A stretch of DNA of 64,000 nucleotides from Bacteroidales bacterium. GTDB taxonomy: Bacteria > Bacteroidota > Bacteroidia > Bacteroidales > Bacteroidaceae. The translations under genes and the position numbers were made by a program. The DNA is taken from NCBI GenBank assembly GCA_015654535.1, contig JAATGU010000055.1:31536-95535 (forward strand), written 5' to 3'. Each line of letters begins with the position of its first letter. Within the stretch, counting starts at the first letter, position 1. A model generated the notes under the pieces. It was not told where the DNA came from. It saw nothing but the letters and a program-made list of their open reading frames with translations, and did not search any database. Below, piece after piece: positions 1-10,752 of this stretch.

Positions 1-16
1 AGTAAATACCGATAAA

Positions 17-2089
17 ATGAGGAAAAGTCATTACATACCTAACATTGTATTTACAGGACTAAAAATTCAGGGAAGAACTCAGAAAACGTCCTTGGAAAAT
101 TTGAAAGTATTATCATTAAATCCTTCAGAACGAAATGTCACTTTTCAATTTGCAGCCATCGACTACACAAATCCTGATGAAATAAACTATGCATACAAAC
201 TAAAAGGTTTGGAAGAAAACTGGAACTATGTAGATAAAAACCGTACAGCCAACTATATTAATCTACCTCCGGGCAAATACGAACTACAAATACGTTCTAC
301 TAACGGTGACGGAGTATGGACCAACAATATTCACAGTTTGTCCATACACGTTTTACCTACATTTTGGGAAACCTATTGGGCTTGGCTATTGTATGCACTT
401 CTTTTCGTCGGTTTTACATTGATAACTGTTTACATACTGTTCTATATATATAGGTTACGTCATCAGGTAAACATAGAACAACACTTGGCCGACATCAAAT
501 TAAAATTCTTCACAGATATTTCTCATGAACTTCGTACACCACTAACTCTGATTTCGAGTCCCGTCAATGAGGTTTTGGAATCCGAAAAGCTTTCTCTGAA
601 AGCACGTAACCACCTTACACTAGTACAAAAGAACACAGAGCGTATGTTGCGTTTGGTAAATCAGATTTTGGATTTCAGAAAAATTCAGAATAAAAAAATG
701 AAGTTACTCATAGAAGAAACAGAAGTATCGGCATTGTTGAATAAAATAATGGAAAGTTTTAATCTGATAGCAGAAGAGAAGCATATAAACTATAGCCTAC
801 AAACAGATGGTAAAGCCATATATGCATGGATTGACAGAGACAAATTCGAAAAGATACTCTTTAATTTGCTATCTAATGCGTTCAAATATACTCCTTATGG
901 TAAATCTGTTACAGTAAGATTAAGCAGCGAACAAGATCGTTTATCCATTTCTGTGACCGACGAAGGAACGGGAATTGAACCGGGTAAATTGACATCTCTG
1001 TTCCAACGTTTCGAAACACTGGTCAAGAATAATATATTACAACCTTCATCAGGCATCGGACTTTCATTAGTTAAAGAATTAATTGAGCTGCATCATGGAG
1101 ACATACAAGTGAAAAGTGAATTGGGAAAAGGTAGTGAATTCAGTGTAAGTCTGCCATTGGGCCGAGAAAGCTATGAAGCTGATGGACAGACAGAATTCAT
1201 CATGAGTGATAGTATCGAGATGAATAATCAGCCTCAAGCGCAGCTTGAATGCAATAGAGAATTGTCAGAATGCTCCTATTATGCTGACGAAGAAGAAGTT
1301 TCCATCTTAATTGTAGAAGATAACCATGAATTTAGAAGCTTCCTGCGAGATATTCTTAATACAAACTACCAAATAATTGAGGCTTCCAATGGACAGGAAG
1401 GAGTAGAAAAAGCCTTGCAGTTTATTCCCGACCTAATTATCAGTGATATAATGATGCCAATTATGGATGGTCTCGACATGGTAAAAAAAATAAAAGAAGA
1501 TCATAATACTTGCCACATACTAATTATCTTGTTATCTGCAAAGTCTTCATTAGATGATCGTATTACAGGGCTTGAACAAGGCATCGACGATTACATTACC
1601 AAACCATTCAGTTCATCTTATCTTAAAGCACGAATTGCGTCTTTACTTAAGCAACGAAAATTACTTCAAGAAATGTATATGGCTAATTTGTCCAACAAGA
1701 AGACAAGAAAAACCTCAAGTCTATTTTCTCCTTCTACACCGCAAGTTACACCTTATGACGAGCTTTTTATTCAACAAATTATGGCTTTCATGGAAGAGCA
1801 GATGGACAACTCTAAGCTTACAATAGATGAAATAGCAGAGAACCTGATGCTAAGCCGCACAGTTTTTTACAGAAAGTTGAAATCTATTGTAGGCCTTTCA
1901 CCTGTTGACTTCATTCGTGAAATAAGGATAAAACGTGCCGCACAGCTCATAGAAACTAAGGAATTTAATTTTTCACAAATCGCATACATGACAGGATTCA
2001 ATGACCCGAAATATTTCAGTAAGTGCTTCAAAAAACAAATAGGAATCACCCCCTCAGAATATAAAGATGAATTACATGAAAAGCAATAA
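17..2089 (+). CDS. Hybrid two-component system sensor/regulator (Y_Y_Y, HisKA, HATPase, receiver, AraC HTH); probably 5'-truncated by the window edge
   Basis: Y_Y_Y-like segment (YKLKGLEENWNYV...LPPGKYELQIRSTNGDGVW), histidine kinase H-box FTDISHELRTPLTLISSP, receiver (LIISDIMMPIMDGLDMV), C-terminal AraC HTH (FNDPKYFSKCFKKQIGITPSEYK). The N-terminal beta-propeller is missing, so the gene probably starts upstream of base 1. Confidence 0.93.
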   Translation: MRKSHYIPNIVFTGLKIQGRTQKTSLENLKVLSLNPSERNVTFQFAAIDYTNPDEINYAYKLKGLEENWNYVDKNRTANYINLPPGKYELQIRSTNGDGVWTNNIHSLSIHVLPTFWETYWAWLLYALLFVGFTLITVYILFYIYRLRHQVNIEQHLADIKLKFFTDISHELRTPLTLISSPVNEVLESEKLSLKARNHLTLVQKNTERMLRLVNQILDFRKIQNKKMKLLIEETEVSALLNKIMESFNLIAEEKHINYSLQTDGKAIYAWIDRDKFEKILFNLLSNAFKYTPYGKSVTVRLSSEQDRLSISVTDEGTGIEPGKLTSLFQRFETLVKNNILQPSSGIGLSLVKELIELHHGDIQVKSELGKGSEFSVSLPLGRESYEADGQTEFIMSDSIEMNNQPQAQLECNRELSECSYYADEEEVSILIVEDNHEFRSFLRDILNTNYQIIEASNGQEGVEKALQFIPDLIISDIMMPIMDGLDMVKKIKEDHNTCHILIILLSAKSSLDDRITGLEQGIDDYITKPFSSSYLKARIASLLKQRKLLQEMYMANLSNKKTRKTSSLFSPSTPQVTPYDELFIQQIMAFMEEQMDNSKLTIDEIAENLMLSRTVFYRKLKSIVGLSPVDFIREIRIKRAAQLIETKEFNFSQIAYMTGFNDPKYFSKCFKKQIGITPSEYKDELHEKQ

Positions 2090-2179
2090 TCTAAAATTCA
2101 TCCTTTTCTACCGGATATTGCGTAAGCTAATAAAAAAAAATACATATTATTGCATTCAAAATCTAAAACTTAAATTAGA

Positions 2180-4657
2180 ATGATAAAAAATTGGAGTTTT
2201 GCCGGGTTACTGGCATTCGTCTGCGTATTCACACAGGCACAACAAAGGGAAAATGAATGGAAACTGTGGTACAAGCAGCCTGCCGCCCGTTGGGTAGAAG
2301 CGTTACCATTAGGTAACGGACGTCTGGGAGCCATGGTATTTGGTGACCCCTCTAAAGAAGAGTTTCAATTAAACGAAGAAACCGTATGGGGTGGTTCTCC
2401 ACACAACAACACAAACCCCAAAGCTAAAGATGCTCTTCCTCAGATACGGCAGTTGATCTTCGAAGGAAAAAATAAAGAAGCACAAGCTTTATGCGGCCCT
2501 GCGATCTGTTCCCAATCGGCTAACGGTATGCCTTACCAAACAGTGGGTTCCCTTCATCTGGATTTCGAAGGTATGGAAAATTTTAGCAATTATTATCGTG
2601 ACTTAGATATTGCCCATGCTGTAGCCACTACCCAATTTACTGTAAATGGAGTAACTTACACTCGCGAGGCTTTTACCTCCTTTACAGATCAGTTACTTAT
2701 TATAAAGTTAACCGCATCACAAAAAGGAAAAATATCTTTTAGCGCTAAATATTCAACTCCATACAAACCAGAAGATATTGTAAAAAGCATTTCTTCTCAG
2801 AATGAATTACAGCTAGATGGAAAAGCCAACGACCATGAAGGTATCGAAGGTAAGGTGCGGTTCACATCACTAGCTCGTATTGAGCAAGACGGTGGAAAGA
2901 AAACAATAATAGGAGATTCATTGATTAACGTTAAAAACGCAAATAGTGTAACATTATATGTTTCCATCGGAACAAACTTCGTTAACTACAAAGATGTATC
3001 GGGTAACTCATTAGCAAGAGCCCGAAAATACATGCAGAATGCAGGTAAACCTTTTGAAAAAGCTAAGGAGGAACACTGCTGTTTCTATTCCAAACTGTTT
3101 AACCGGGTATCACTCGATCTAGGCCGTAATGAACAAGCCAAAAAACCTACTGATATAAGAGTGCAAGAATTCAGTACGCAATTCGACCCCCAAATGAGCG
3201 CACTTTACTTTCAGTTTGGACGTTATCTATTGATTTGCAGTTCACAACCAGGTGGACAAGCTGCCAACTTGCAAGGGATATGGAACTACAAACTAAGAGC
3301 GCCATGGGACGGGAAATATACCACTGATATTAATGTTGAAATGAACTATTGGCCTGCTGAAGTTACCAACCTGCCCGAAATGCATGAACCATTTATACAG
3401 TTGATAAAAGAAACGGCAGAACAAGGAAGATCAAGTGCTGCCATGTATGGCTGCCGAGGGTGGACTCTCAATCACAACACAGATATTTGGCGTTCTACCG
3501 GAGCTGTCGATGGACCAGCATACGGAATATGGCCTACATGCAACGCTTGGTTTTGCCAACACTTGTGGGATAGATATCTGTTTTCTGGAGATCAGAATTA
3601 TCTCAAAGAAGTATATCCGCTAATGAAAGGAGCCTGTGAATTTTTCTTGGATTTTCTTGTCAGCGAACCTAAAAATAAATGGCTTGTAGTAGCTCCGTCT
3701 TATTCACCAGAGAACAAGCCTACTGTTAATGGAAAGAGAGATTTCGTTATTGTTGCAGGAGCTACCATGGATAACCAGATGGTTCATGATTTATTCAGTA
3801 ACACACTGGAAGCTGCTAAACTGATGAAAGACAACGATGTATTTACCGATAGTTTGAAAAATGTAATAGCCAATCTGGCGCCTATGCAAATTGGTCGTTG
3901 GGGACAGCTGCAAGAGTGGATGGATGATTGGGACAGTCCTAGTGATAAACACCGCCACACATCCCACCTATGGGGATTATATCCGGGAAGACAAATCACA
4001 TTCTATCAATATCCCGAGCTGATCACTGCAGCAAAAGAAACATTAAACGCCCGTGGCGATCACTCAACAGGTTGGTCCATGGGTTGGAAAGTATGTTTCT
4101 GGGCACGCCTTGAAGATGGAAACCATGCATATAAACTAATAACAGAACAACTTCACCCAACGATCGAAGAATCCGGACAAAACGGAGGAACTTACCCTAA
4201 TCTCTTTGATGCACATCCACCTTTCCAGATTGATGGAAACTTTGGTTGCACGGCAGGTATAGCAGAAATGTTGATTCAGAGTCACGCTGGAGCTGTACAT
4301 TTACTTCCTGCTTTGCCCGATGTATGGAATCGGGGAACGGTTAAGGGATTACGTTGCAGAGGTGGTTTTACATTAGAAGAAATGAATTGGATAAACGGTA
4401 ATGTAAAAACGGCTAAAATATATTCTTCTATCGGTGGCATACTTCGCTTGCGCACATCAACGCCACTTTTATTAAATGGCAAGGAATTAAAGCAATCCAC
4501 CAGCATTACATGCAACAATTCATTGTTACAATTACAAACAATCAGCAAACCACTGATTAGTAAGAAAAAAACAGTAAAAGAACCAGAACCTAAAAAGCTA
4601 TATGTTTACGACATTGAAACTCAGGTAGGAAAAAGTTACATATTTACAACAAAGTAG
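2180..4657 (+). CDS. GH95-family alpha-L-fucosidase/galactosidase-like glycoside hydrolase, secreted
   Basis: Motifs [18 protein letters not shown], [32 protein letters not shown], and [25 protein letters not shown] are typical of GH95; N-terminal signal peptide. Confidence 0.93.
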   Translation: MIKNWSFAGLLAFVCVFTQAQQRENEWKLWYKQPAARWVEALPLGNGRLGAMVFGDPSKEEFQLNEETVWGGSPHNNTNPKAKDALPQIRQLIFEGKNKEAQALCGPAICSQSANGMPYQTVGSLHLDFEGMENFSNYYRDLDIAHAVATTQFTVNGVTYTREAFTSFTDQLLIIKLTASQKGKISFSAKYSTPYKPEDIVKSISSQNELQLDGKANDHEGIEGKVRFTSLARIEQDGGKKTIIGDSLINVKNANSVTLYVSIGTNFVNYKDVSGNSLARARKYMQNAGKPFEKAKEEHCCFYSKLFNRVSLDLGRNEQAKKPTDIRVQEFSTQFDPQMSALYFQFGRYLLICSSQPGGQAANLQGIWNYKLRAPWDGKYTTDINVEMNYWPAEVTNLPEMHEPFIQLIKETAEQGRSSAAMYGCRGWTLNHNTDIWRSTGAVDGPAYGIWPTCNAWFCQHLWDRYLFSGDQNYLKEVYPLMKGACEFFLDFLVSEPKNKWLVVAPSYSPENKPTVNGKRDFVIVAGATMDNQMVHDLFSNTLEAAKLMKDNDVFTDSLKNVIANLAPMQIGRWGQLQEWMDDWDSPSDKHRHTSHLWGLYPGRQITFYQYPELITAAKETLNARGDHSTGWSMGWKVCFWARLEDGNHAYKLITEQLHPTIEESGQNGGTYPNLFDAHPPFQIDGNFGCTAGIAEMLIQSHAGAVHLLPALPDVWNRGTVKGLRCRGGFTLEEMNWINGNVKTAKIYSSIGGILRLRTSTPLLLNGKELKQSTSITCNNSLLQLQTISKPLISKKKTVKEPEPKKLYVYDIETQVGKSYIFTTK

Positions 4658-4671
4658 TTATAATATTTAAA

Positions 4672-4708
4672 AGCCGGACCAGCAAATAATAAGATTTCTG
4701 GTCCGGCT
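4672..4708. terminator. Hairpin between convergent genes, likely bidirectional terminator
   Basis: agccggaccag (4672-4682) and ctggtccggct (4698-4708) form a perfect 11-bp stem between GH95 (+) and pectate lyase (-). Confidence 0.7.
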
Positions 4709-4728
4709 CGTTGTATAGTCGCATGTTA

Positions 4729-6318
4729 TTATGGTTTATCCAAGACATTTTGCATTGCCGTGATATGCTCAACAAGACTATTCAAATAAACCTCTAGATT
4801 TGTATACCCTACCTTGTTCAATGAAGTAGCAACACCGTCAGAAGCTTGATGAGGATTTAGATTATTCTTTACTTCCCAAACATCAGGAATACCATCATTA
4901 TCAGAATCCTTTAATTCATCTGCACTTACTCCTCCGTTACTTAGTTCGGGCCATGGGCTAACACTCCCTTCGGGTATTACATCAGCAGGATTATCAATTA
5001 GCCCTGGGACTTGATCGGCATCAATAGATTTACTACCTACATATGTGGCAGTTCCTTCACGTGTTTCTTTAACAATCCTTTCGTCAATTATGTCTCTGTA
5101 TTTAGAACATCCTGCATACAATAATACCTTTTCAAATGCTTGCTTCGCAGTATGGGTTGTAACAGAGTCTACTATCAATGGTTCATTTAAACGAATCGTA
5201 TCTCGGGTAACCGATGTAAACAGCCCATCACACGAAGCGTTTTCAATTTGCTCGTAAATGCCTTTTGTCCAATTATCATTGGTCACTTCTTCCGAACCTT
5301 CCATGACGTTTCCTTGCACATAAAATTTCCCCCATACGTGCTCCATCGGTTTCCATGCATTAAATGTCCCATCTGTTCTAGTGCAATATTTTGTAGTCCG
5401 TATGCCAATAGAAGCGATTCGATGCCCAACAGTTCCTTTTTTAGGAGTTGCCGGACCAGGTTTATAGTAATTATTTATAATATTAACTTTCATACCTTCA
5501 CCTCCATAACATCCGTTCCCAGCCCAATTATAGAAAACATTGTTCCTTAGATCCATATATTCCTTCTGCTGTGTAGCTGGTCTAGGACCAAGCCGAGGAA
5601 CCCGACTCTCATGATGGGCCATCAAGTTGTGATGAAAGGAAGCTCCTGCTCCACCCCAATTACCACCGTACCCATGCTTACCTTTACTATGCCCTGAAGA
5701 GCGAAGACTTTCAGAAACAATACACCACTGAACTGTTAAGTTTTCACCTCCATACACAGAACAGCATTCATCAACAGACCAACTGACGGAACAGTGATCA
5801 ATGATAACATTTTTATTTTCTATGCCCCCGAGTCCATCGGGCTCACCTTTACCCTCGTTACCAACCCGGAAACGCAAATACCGGATAATAATATTATTAG
5901 CCTTGATGGTCACTGGATATTTTGCAATGCAAATGCCTTGGCCCGGAGCTGTTTGTCCGGCAATAGTTAAATCATTGCTACTGATATCCAAGTTATTTGC
6001 TAGAAAAATTGTTCCTGCTACATCAAAAACAACGGTACGTGGTCCTTTTTGTGATAAGGCATACCGCAATGTTCCTTCTTTGTTACTATCTTCAAGCGTA
6101 ATTACATGATACACTTTCCCGCCGCGTCCACCAGTGGTATTCATTCCAAAGCCTTCGGCACCGGAGAAAGCTAATAGCTTTCGCTCTATTTTAAGATTTG
6201 GTGTCAGTTTTTCAGAATATCCAGACGAATACCAGTTTGTCTCTGCACATGCTCCCCAAAGAAACGAAGGGAAAGCAGCCATGCATAAAATTGCTTTACA
6301 ATAAATATATTTATACAT
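4729..6318 (-). CDS. Secreted pectate lyase (PL1-like) with C-terminal TSP3-like calcium repeat
   Basis: AFSGAEGFGMNTTGGRGGKVYHVITLEDSNKEGTLRYAL...TIAGQTAPGQGICIAKYPVTI...IDHCSVSWSVDE is typical of Bacteroidetes PL1-type lyases; C-terminal DSDNDGIPDVWE repeat. Confidence 0.9.
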   Translation of the reverse strand: MYKYIYCKAILCMAAFPSFLWGACAETNWYSSGYSEKLTPNLKIERKLLAFSGAEGFGMNTTGGRGGKVYHVITLEDSNKEGTLRYALSQKGPRTVVFDVAGTIFLANNLDISSNDLTIAGQTAPGQGICIAKYPVTIKANNIIIRYLRFRVGNEGKGEPDGLGGIENKNVIIDHCSVSWSVDECCSVYGGENLTVQWCIVSESLRSSGHSKGKHGYGGNWGGAGASFHHNLMAHHESRVPRLGPRPATQQKEYMDLRNNVFYNWAGNGCYGGEGMKVNIINNYYKPGPATPKKGTVGHRIASIGIRTTKYCTRTDGTFNAWKPMEHVWGKFYVQGNVMEGSEEVTNDNWTKGIYEQIENASCDGLFTSVTRDTIRLNEPLIVDSVTTHTAKQAFEKVLLYAGCSKYRDIIDERIVKETREGTATYVGSKSIDADQVPGLIDNPADVIPEGSVSPWPELSNGGVSADELKDSDNDGIPDVWEVKNNLNPHQASDGVATSLNKVGYTNLEVYLNSLVEHITAMQNVLDKP

Positions 6319-6341
6319 TAAATTATTATTTAAAATTCATA

Positions 6342-6467
6342 TTACCACCATCTCGGATCACTCACTTTACTTGCACCAGTCAATATCACACATTCTTTAA
6401 CATAAAAATCGCCATTAAGAGGATTTACAAACAAATCTTCAGATGTCATATCCAATGTCACCGCTAT
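6342..6467 (-). pseudogene. C-terminal remnant of a DUF5123-like PUL surface protein
   Basis: Minus-strand reading frame IAVTLDMTSEDLFVNPLNGDFYVKECVILTGASKVSDPRWW*; the ending resembles that of the intact neighbour (...IYKLGIGDPRWAKTVTP*). An in-frame stop lies immediately upstream. Confidence 0.65.
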
Positions 6468-6485
6468 CTAATAGCTTACAAATAA

Positions 6486-6516
6486 AGGATGTGTTGATAT
6501 AAACACAACACACCCT
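6486..6516 (-). terminator. Putative terminator after the susC/susD/DUF5123 operon
   Basis: aggatgtgttg (6486-6496) and caacacaccct (6506-6516) pair with one non-canonical position, just downstream of the minus-strand operon end. Confidence 0.4.
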
Positions 6517-6565
6517 TTTTGTGAAAAATGTCTGACGAAGTCTCACGACTTCTGTTGACTATGTT

Positions 6566-8722
6566 TTAAGGCGTTACAGTCTTAGCCCATCTCGGGTCAC
6601 CTATACCCAGCTTGTAAATTTCGTGGTTACGAACTGCATCCGTGTTTTTGTAATAAAGACCGTCGAGGTTGTCAACTTCATGCATGTTCGGATCCGGGTT
6701 TGCATAAGGCGGATTCGGATTTGTCATCAGGTCAGTCGGCGAAATTCCAGCTTTGCCTAGGTGAACTTCCAACTCGTCCTTACCGGGAAGGTTATAGTCT
6801 GCCCAGAAACCGGCACTGTTTTTGCTGGCACTGAATGCAGAAGAGGAGAAAATATTTCCGTTGATTAAGTTCGTGTTCGTTGAGTAGTTATTTTCGATAT
6901 CGAATGTAATTTCACCTGAACCATTAATCTGACGAATATCCATACCTTCCATGTACAAGTTACGAGTGTCACCGTCTTTCTTTGTCAAGATGAAGAGGTT
7001 CTTCTTCACCGTGATCTTACTTCCGCCCGGCAGGTAACGTAAGTCGAAAATCTTACGACCGGAAGAGCGGGTACTGTAATTTATAAACGTATTGTTTTCC
7101 AACGTAATGTTGTATTGGATATTACTAGGCCATGAAAGATCCTTCCCATTATCTGTAAAGAAGCAGGTACGTGGAGAATCATAGAACGTATTATTGCGGA
7201 AAATCATGTTCTCGAAAATATTGGATTTACCTGTACTAGGAGTACCGTCGCCGGCAATCCATGCATAACCACGGCCATTATTGTCATAATAACCGCAATT
7301 ATAGAACAAACAGTCTTCTACAATAAACTTCTCAAAATTCTTACGATTAGTACCTTGTACACGAACGAAACCACGGATCATGCGTTGGAATGTACAGTTT
7401 CTTAATTCAAACGATTGAAGTGTAACGGCCATACCGTTAGAATACATATTAATGAAGTAGTTACCGGTTGCGCTGCCGTCGCCATAATTTGTTGCTAGCG
7501 GACAATCGAAATCAATGTCTTCGAAGATAAGCGATTTGATGTTGATGCCGCCAAGTTCACCAGATTGTGGTTGGCGACCAAACATAAAGTTCATTGCCTG
7601 AGCTGCTCCATTGATTGAAGACATACCATTCATTAACACTTTGGCACGGCCGGTTCCTGCTTTGGTACGCAGGGTCAAACCTTTACACAACGACACGTTG
7701 GTTGCAAAATAGTAAGTCTTTCCGCCTTCCAATTCAAAAATAGTACCTTCAGCTAAAGAAGAGTCGCTGTTGTAGTTGGATAAGATAGTGTCAAGGCGTG
7801 AGGCATTATATTTAGTTGCTCCGGGAATGGTGTCGTTGGGATCGCAGAAGTGTTTAATAAGGATAGGTTCCCCCGGTTCACCATCCATACGGATAACACA
7901 AGTATTGTAGATGGCATCCCAATGAACAGGAATATTCTTATTTTCTGCATTGATTACGTACACACTGTTTTCCTCCAGACCATCTACGTCGATGTAACCA
8001 CGTTCAAAGTCTGCGGAAGTAATGGTATAATTTTTCCATTTCCCAGGTACGGTTGCGTTAGGATTGGTAGGAGATGCTTCAATAGTAATAGTCTGCATTA
8101 CGAAATTACCATTTTCATCAACTTCAAAATTGGTTTTGAAAGTACCGTCGTCACCTGATGTAGCATAGGCACGGTCAATATTGATGCGGAAAGTAGTCTT
8201 AGTGACTTCGTTTACTACTATTACTTCAGGAACATTGTATCTATCTCCGGTCGTGATTCCCAGATAGTCGGCCCATTGACGTCCGTTACCATAGCCATAC
8301 CACTTAGAGTGGTAGCCTTCACCTTTTTTAGAAAGAGTTCGAATGGCAAAACGATAATCAGTACTGTATTGAAGATCTTTTATCAAAAGATCGGTCACTT
8401 CGGCATCAACAATCGTATCAAACAGAATATAGTCAGGGTTTTCCCAATCTTCAGCCAAACCGGAAGAGACGTTAGCTTGCAAAGCCATCTTGATCTCATA
8501 ACCGGCGCAATTTTTCACTCCATACCAATAAAGCTGGATGTCGTTCAGATCAACAGCTTGACATCGATACGGGTCAGAGTCTCCCTTACCCGTATTGTCA
8601 TCTTTACGGAACATTGTCATGAACTCTCTTTCAGAATTACTGCTCACCACCTCATCATCCTTACAAGAGAAGATTGATATGGAAGAGAGGAGCATTAGTA
8701 TGTAACATAATTTATTTTTCAT
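6566..8722 (-). CDS. DUF5123/DUF4957-like surface lipoprotein with fibronectin III-like N-terminus and beta-helix
   Basis: Lipoprotein signal (LLSSISIFSCKDD), FN3-like segment (YSTDYRFAIRTLSKKGEG), beta-helix style NNTFYDSPRTC / ENNTFINYSTRS, C-terminal GDPRW. Positioned after susCD in a pectin-type PUL. Confidence 0.8.
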   Translation of the reverse strand: MKNKLCYILMLLSSISIFSCKDDEVVSSNSEREFMTMFRKDDNTGKGDSDPYRCQAVDLNDIQLYWYGVKNCAGYEIKMALQANVSSGLAEDWENPDYILFDTIVDAEVTDLLIKDLQYSTDYRFAIRTLSKKGEGYHSKWYGYGNGRQWADYLGITTGDRYNVPEVIVVNEVTKTTFRINIDRAYATSGDDGTFKTNFEVDENGNFVMQTITIEASPTNPNATVPGKWKNYTITSADFERGYIDVDGLEENSVYVINAENKNIPVHWDAIYNTCVIRMDGEPGEPILIKHFCDPNDTIPGATKYNASRLDTILSNYNSDSSLAEGTIFELEGGKTYYFATNVSLCKGLTLRTKAGTGRAKVLMNGMSSINGAAQAMNFMFGRQPQSGELGGINIKSLIFEDIDFDCPLATNYGDGSATGNYFINMYSNGMAVTLQSFELRNCTFQRMIRGFVRVQGTNRKNFEKFIVEDCLFYNCGYYDNNGRGYAWIAGDGTPSTGKSNIFENMIFRNNTFYDSPRTCFFTDNGKDLSWPSNIQYNITLENNTFINYSTRSSGRKIFDLRYLPGGSKITVKKNLFILTKKDGDTRNLYMEGMDIRQINGSGEITFDIENNYSTNTNLINGNIFSSSAFSASKNSAGFWADYNLPGKDELEVHLGKAGISPTDLMTNPNPPYANPDPNMHEVDNLDGLYYKNTDAVRNHEIYKLGIGDPRWAKTVTP

Positions 8723-8743
8723 ATCGTATTATTTTCAATTCGA

Positions 8744-10732
8744 TTATTTGGTATAACCATAATAGTTTTTATACACACCGGCACTGCGCTGAATTGCTGC
8801 ATTCGGATAAGGGAGGATGTAGCGTACTACCGGTAGGTTTGTAGGTCCTGTTTGTGAATAGGTCTCACCGTCTTTTACAAGATAGATATTACCTCCGCGG
8901 TCACCACGTATAAAACCGTAGAATGAGAAAAGACATTGGTCTTTCGGACATCCGTCAGTATCATTCCACCATCCGTAATAGTCTCCCGCTGTCCATTCCG
9001 AACCTGGATATTTCTCAGACTTGTATGGGTTGTAGAGTTCCAGAATATCCAGTGCGGTATTGGGATATACATTTATGTTATTCGGATTACTGGTAATCTT
9101 GTAATAGATTGTATAAGGCAGATAAAGTTCTAGATAACCAGGTTTGCCGTCGTATTGTTCTACTGCCTCAATATGGTCTGAAGTACCTGCTGCATTTTCG
9201 GCTACTGCGTAGTAGCGTAAGAAACTGTAATAAAGCACTTCGCCATATAAATTGTTACGAACCAAGTCTTTCCAGCGCATATTTTCGCCACAGAATTCCC
9301 ACTTACGTTCGTTGAGAACAGCTTTCAGAAAGTTCTCTTTAGAACCGGAAGCAGAGGCAATGTAAGTGTCCACCTTGCTAACATCGGTAAATGCCCGGGC
9401 ACGTACCTGACGAAAAGCTTCAATCGCTTTAGTACCATTAGCGCCACTTACACCGTCTTCCAATTCGTTAACAGCTTCGGCATACATCAAAAGTACGTCA
9501 GCATAGCGCATATAAGGATAGTTAATACCTGTATTGTCATCGCTGCCAGTACCCATAGTGCTACCTGAACTTGCCCAGAACTTGGACCACTTGTTGTTGA
9601 ATACCGTGTAGTCAGTGAGGATCGACGGAGTACCGTCATACAGGTAATACCACATACCGTTCACATAGTCACGACGGATATCTTCGTCGTCAAATGAGTA
9701 ACGGTAGAAAGCATTTAGACGGGCACTGCCGCCACTCTTACCCCAAATGTTCTTGCCGGAGGTTGCACCTTCATAGTTTTCACCTTTCGGACCTTGAATG
9801 TAACCGATGCTACCGCTTGAGTTCTTAGCGAACGGAATCTCGAAGATGGGGTCGTCATTGTTGTTTACAACATAGTTACACTCGTTGATAAATACTTGGC
9901 GATAAGGGAGTGTCAAAGAGTGAGTACCGGAAGAAATAACAGAGTCGCAGTATGCTTGAGCTACTCTATAGTAATCTTGATAGTTAGTTGGGCGTTGCAT
10001 GGTACCATAGCTGTTAGGATTGTCTTTGTCCGGACGAAGTGAATAGCCACCGCAAGTCAGAGCCATACGAGCAATCATTCCCCAACAGAATTCTTTGGAT
10101 ACGCGCTCCACACCATCACTCAAGTCTTGGGCGAATGACATGTAGGGAGCAACGCCTTTCAGGTCCTCAATCAAAGCCTTATAAATCTCTTCACGATCTT
10201 CAACAGGCATTACAAAGTCTTCTACCTCGTAATTGGGAGTTAAAGAGAAAGGTATATCACCAAACATTACAACGAGGTCATGATAGAACATGGCACGAAT
10301 CACTTTTGCTTCACCTAATTGTTGCATCAGTTCTGCATCCTCTGTACTAAAAAGAGGGCTGTTCTCTAGACCATAAATAAAATTATTGGCATATTCCACA
10401 CCTTGGTAAGCTGCTGTCCAATATTTGTTGATATCTCCTCCTAGGCTATTGCAGTCAAAACGGCGATAACTATTATCAGTTGCAACTTCACTAGTAGATA
10501 TTGACATATCCACATCACTATTCAAACAGAAAGTGCTTAAATAAGCGCTACCATAGGTGTTCTCATTCAATAGCTGGGCGTAAACACCATTCAAGGCACG
10601 GTTGATTTCGGTCTTTTCGCTAAAAACATACTCGGTGTCATATTTCGAGATGGCATCCACCTTTAGGAAATCATTGCATGAAGAGAGGCCAACCGTAATC
10701 AGACCAGCGATAAGAATATTTTTAATTTTCAT
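8744..10732 (-). CDS. SusD/RagB-family nutrient-binding outer membrane lipoprotein
   Basis: LSSCNDFLKVDAISKYDTEYVFS start, RYADVLLMYAEAVNEL and ERKWEFCGENMRWKDLVR motifs; adjacent to SusC. Confidence 0.95.
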   Translation of the reverse strand: MKIKNILIAGLITVGLSSCNDFLKVDAISKYDTEYVFSEKTEINRALNGVYAQLLNENTYGSAYLSTFCLNSDVDMSISTSEVATDNSYRRFDCNSLGGDINKYWTAAYQGVEYANNFIYGLENSPLFSTEDAELMQQLGEAKVIRAMFYHDLVVMFGDIPFSLTPNYEVEDFVMPVEDREEIYKALIEDLKGVAPYMSFAQDLSDGVERVSKEFCWGMIARMALTCGGYSLRPDKDNPNSYGTMQRPTNYQDYYRVAQAYCDSVISSGTHSLTLPYRQVFINECNYVVNNNDDPIFEIPFAKNSSGSIGYIQGPKGENYEGATSGKNIWGKSGGSARLNAFYRYSFDDEDIRRDYVNGMWYYLYDGTPSILTDYTVFNNKWSKFWASSGSTMGTGSDDNTGINYPYMRYADVLLMYAEAVNELEDGVSGANGTKAIEAFRQVRARAFTDVSKVDTYIASASGSKENFLKAVLNERKWEFCGENMRWKDLVRNNLYGEVLYYSFLRYYAVAENAAGTSDHIEAVEQYDGKPGYLELYLPYTIYYKITSNPNNINVYPNTALDILELYNPYKSEKYPGSEWTAGDYYGWWNDTDGCPKDQCLFSFYGFIRGDRGGNIYLVKDGETYSQTGPTNLPVVRYILPYPNAAIQRSAGVYKNYYGYTK

Positions 10733-10752
10733 ATATAATCAGTTTTTATGTA

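Noticed and set aside
6198-6485. 95-aa plus-strand ORF
   Set aside because: Antisense to the pectate lyase start and to the DUF5123-like remnant; no recognisable domain.
8276-8677. 133-aa plus-strand ORF
   Set aside because: Lies wholly antisense to the DUF5123-like CDS; no domain or promoter support.
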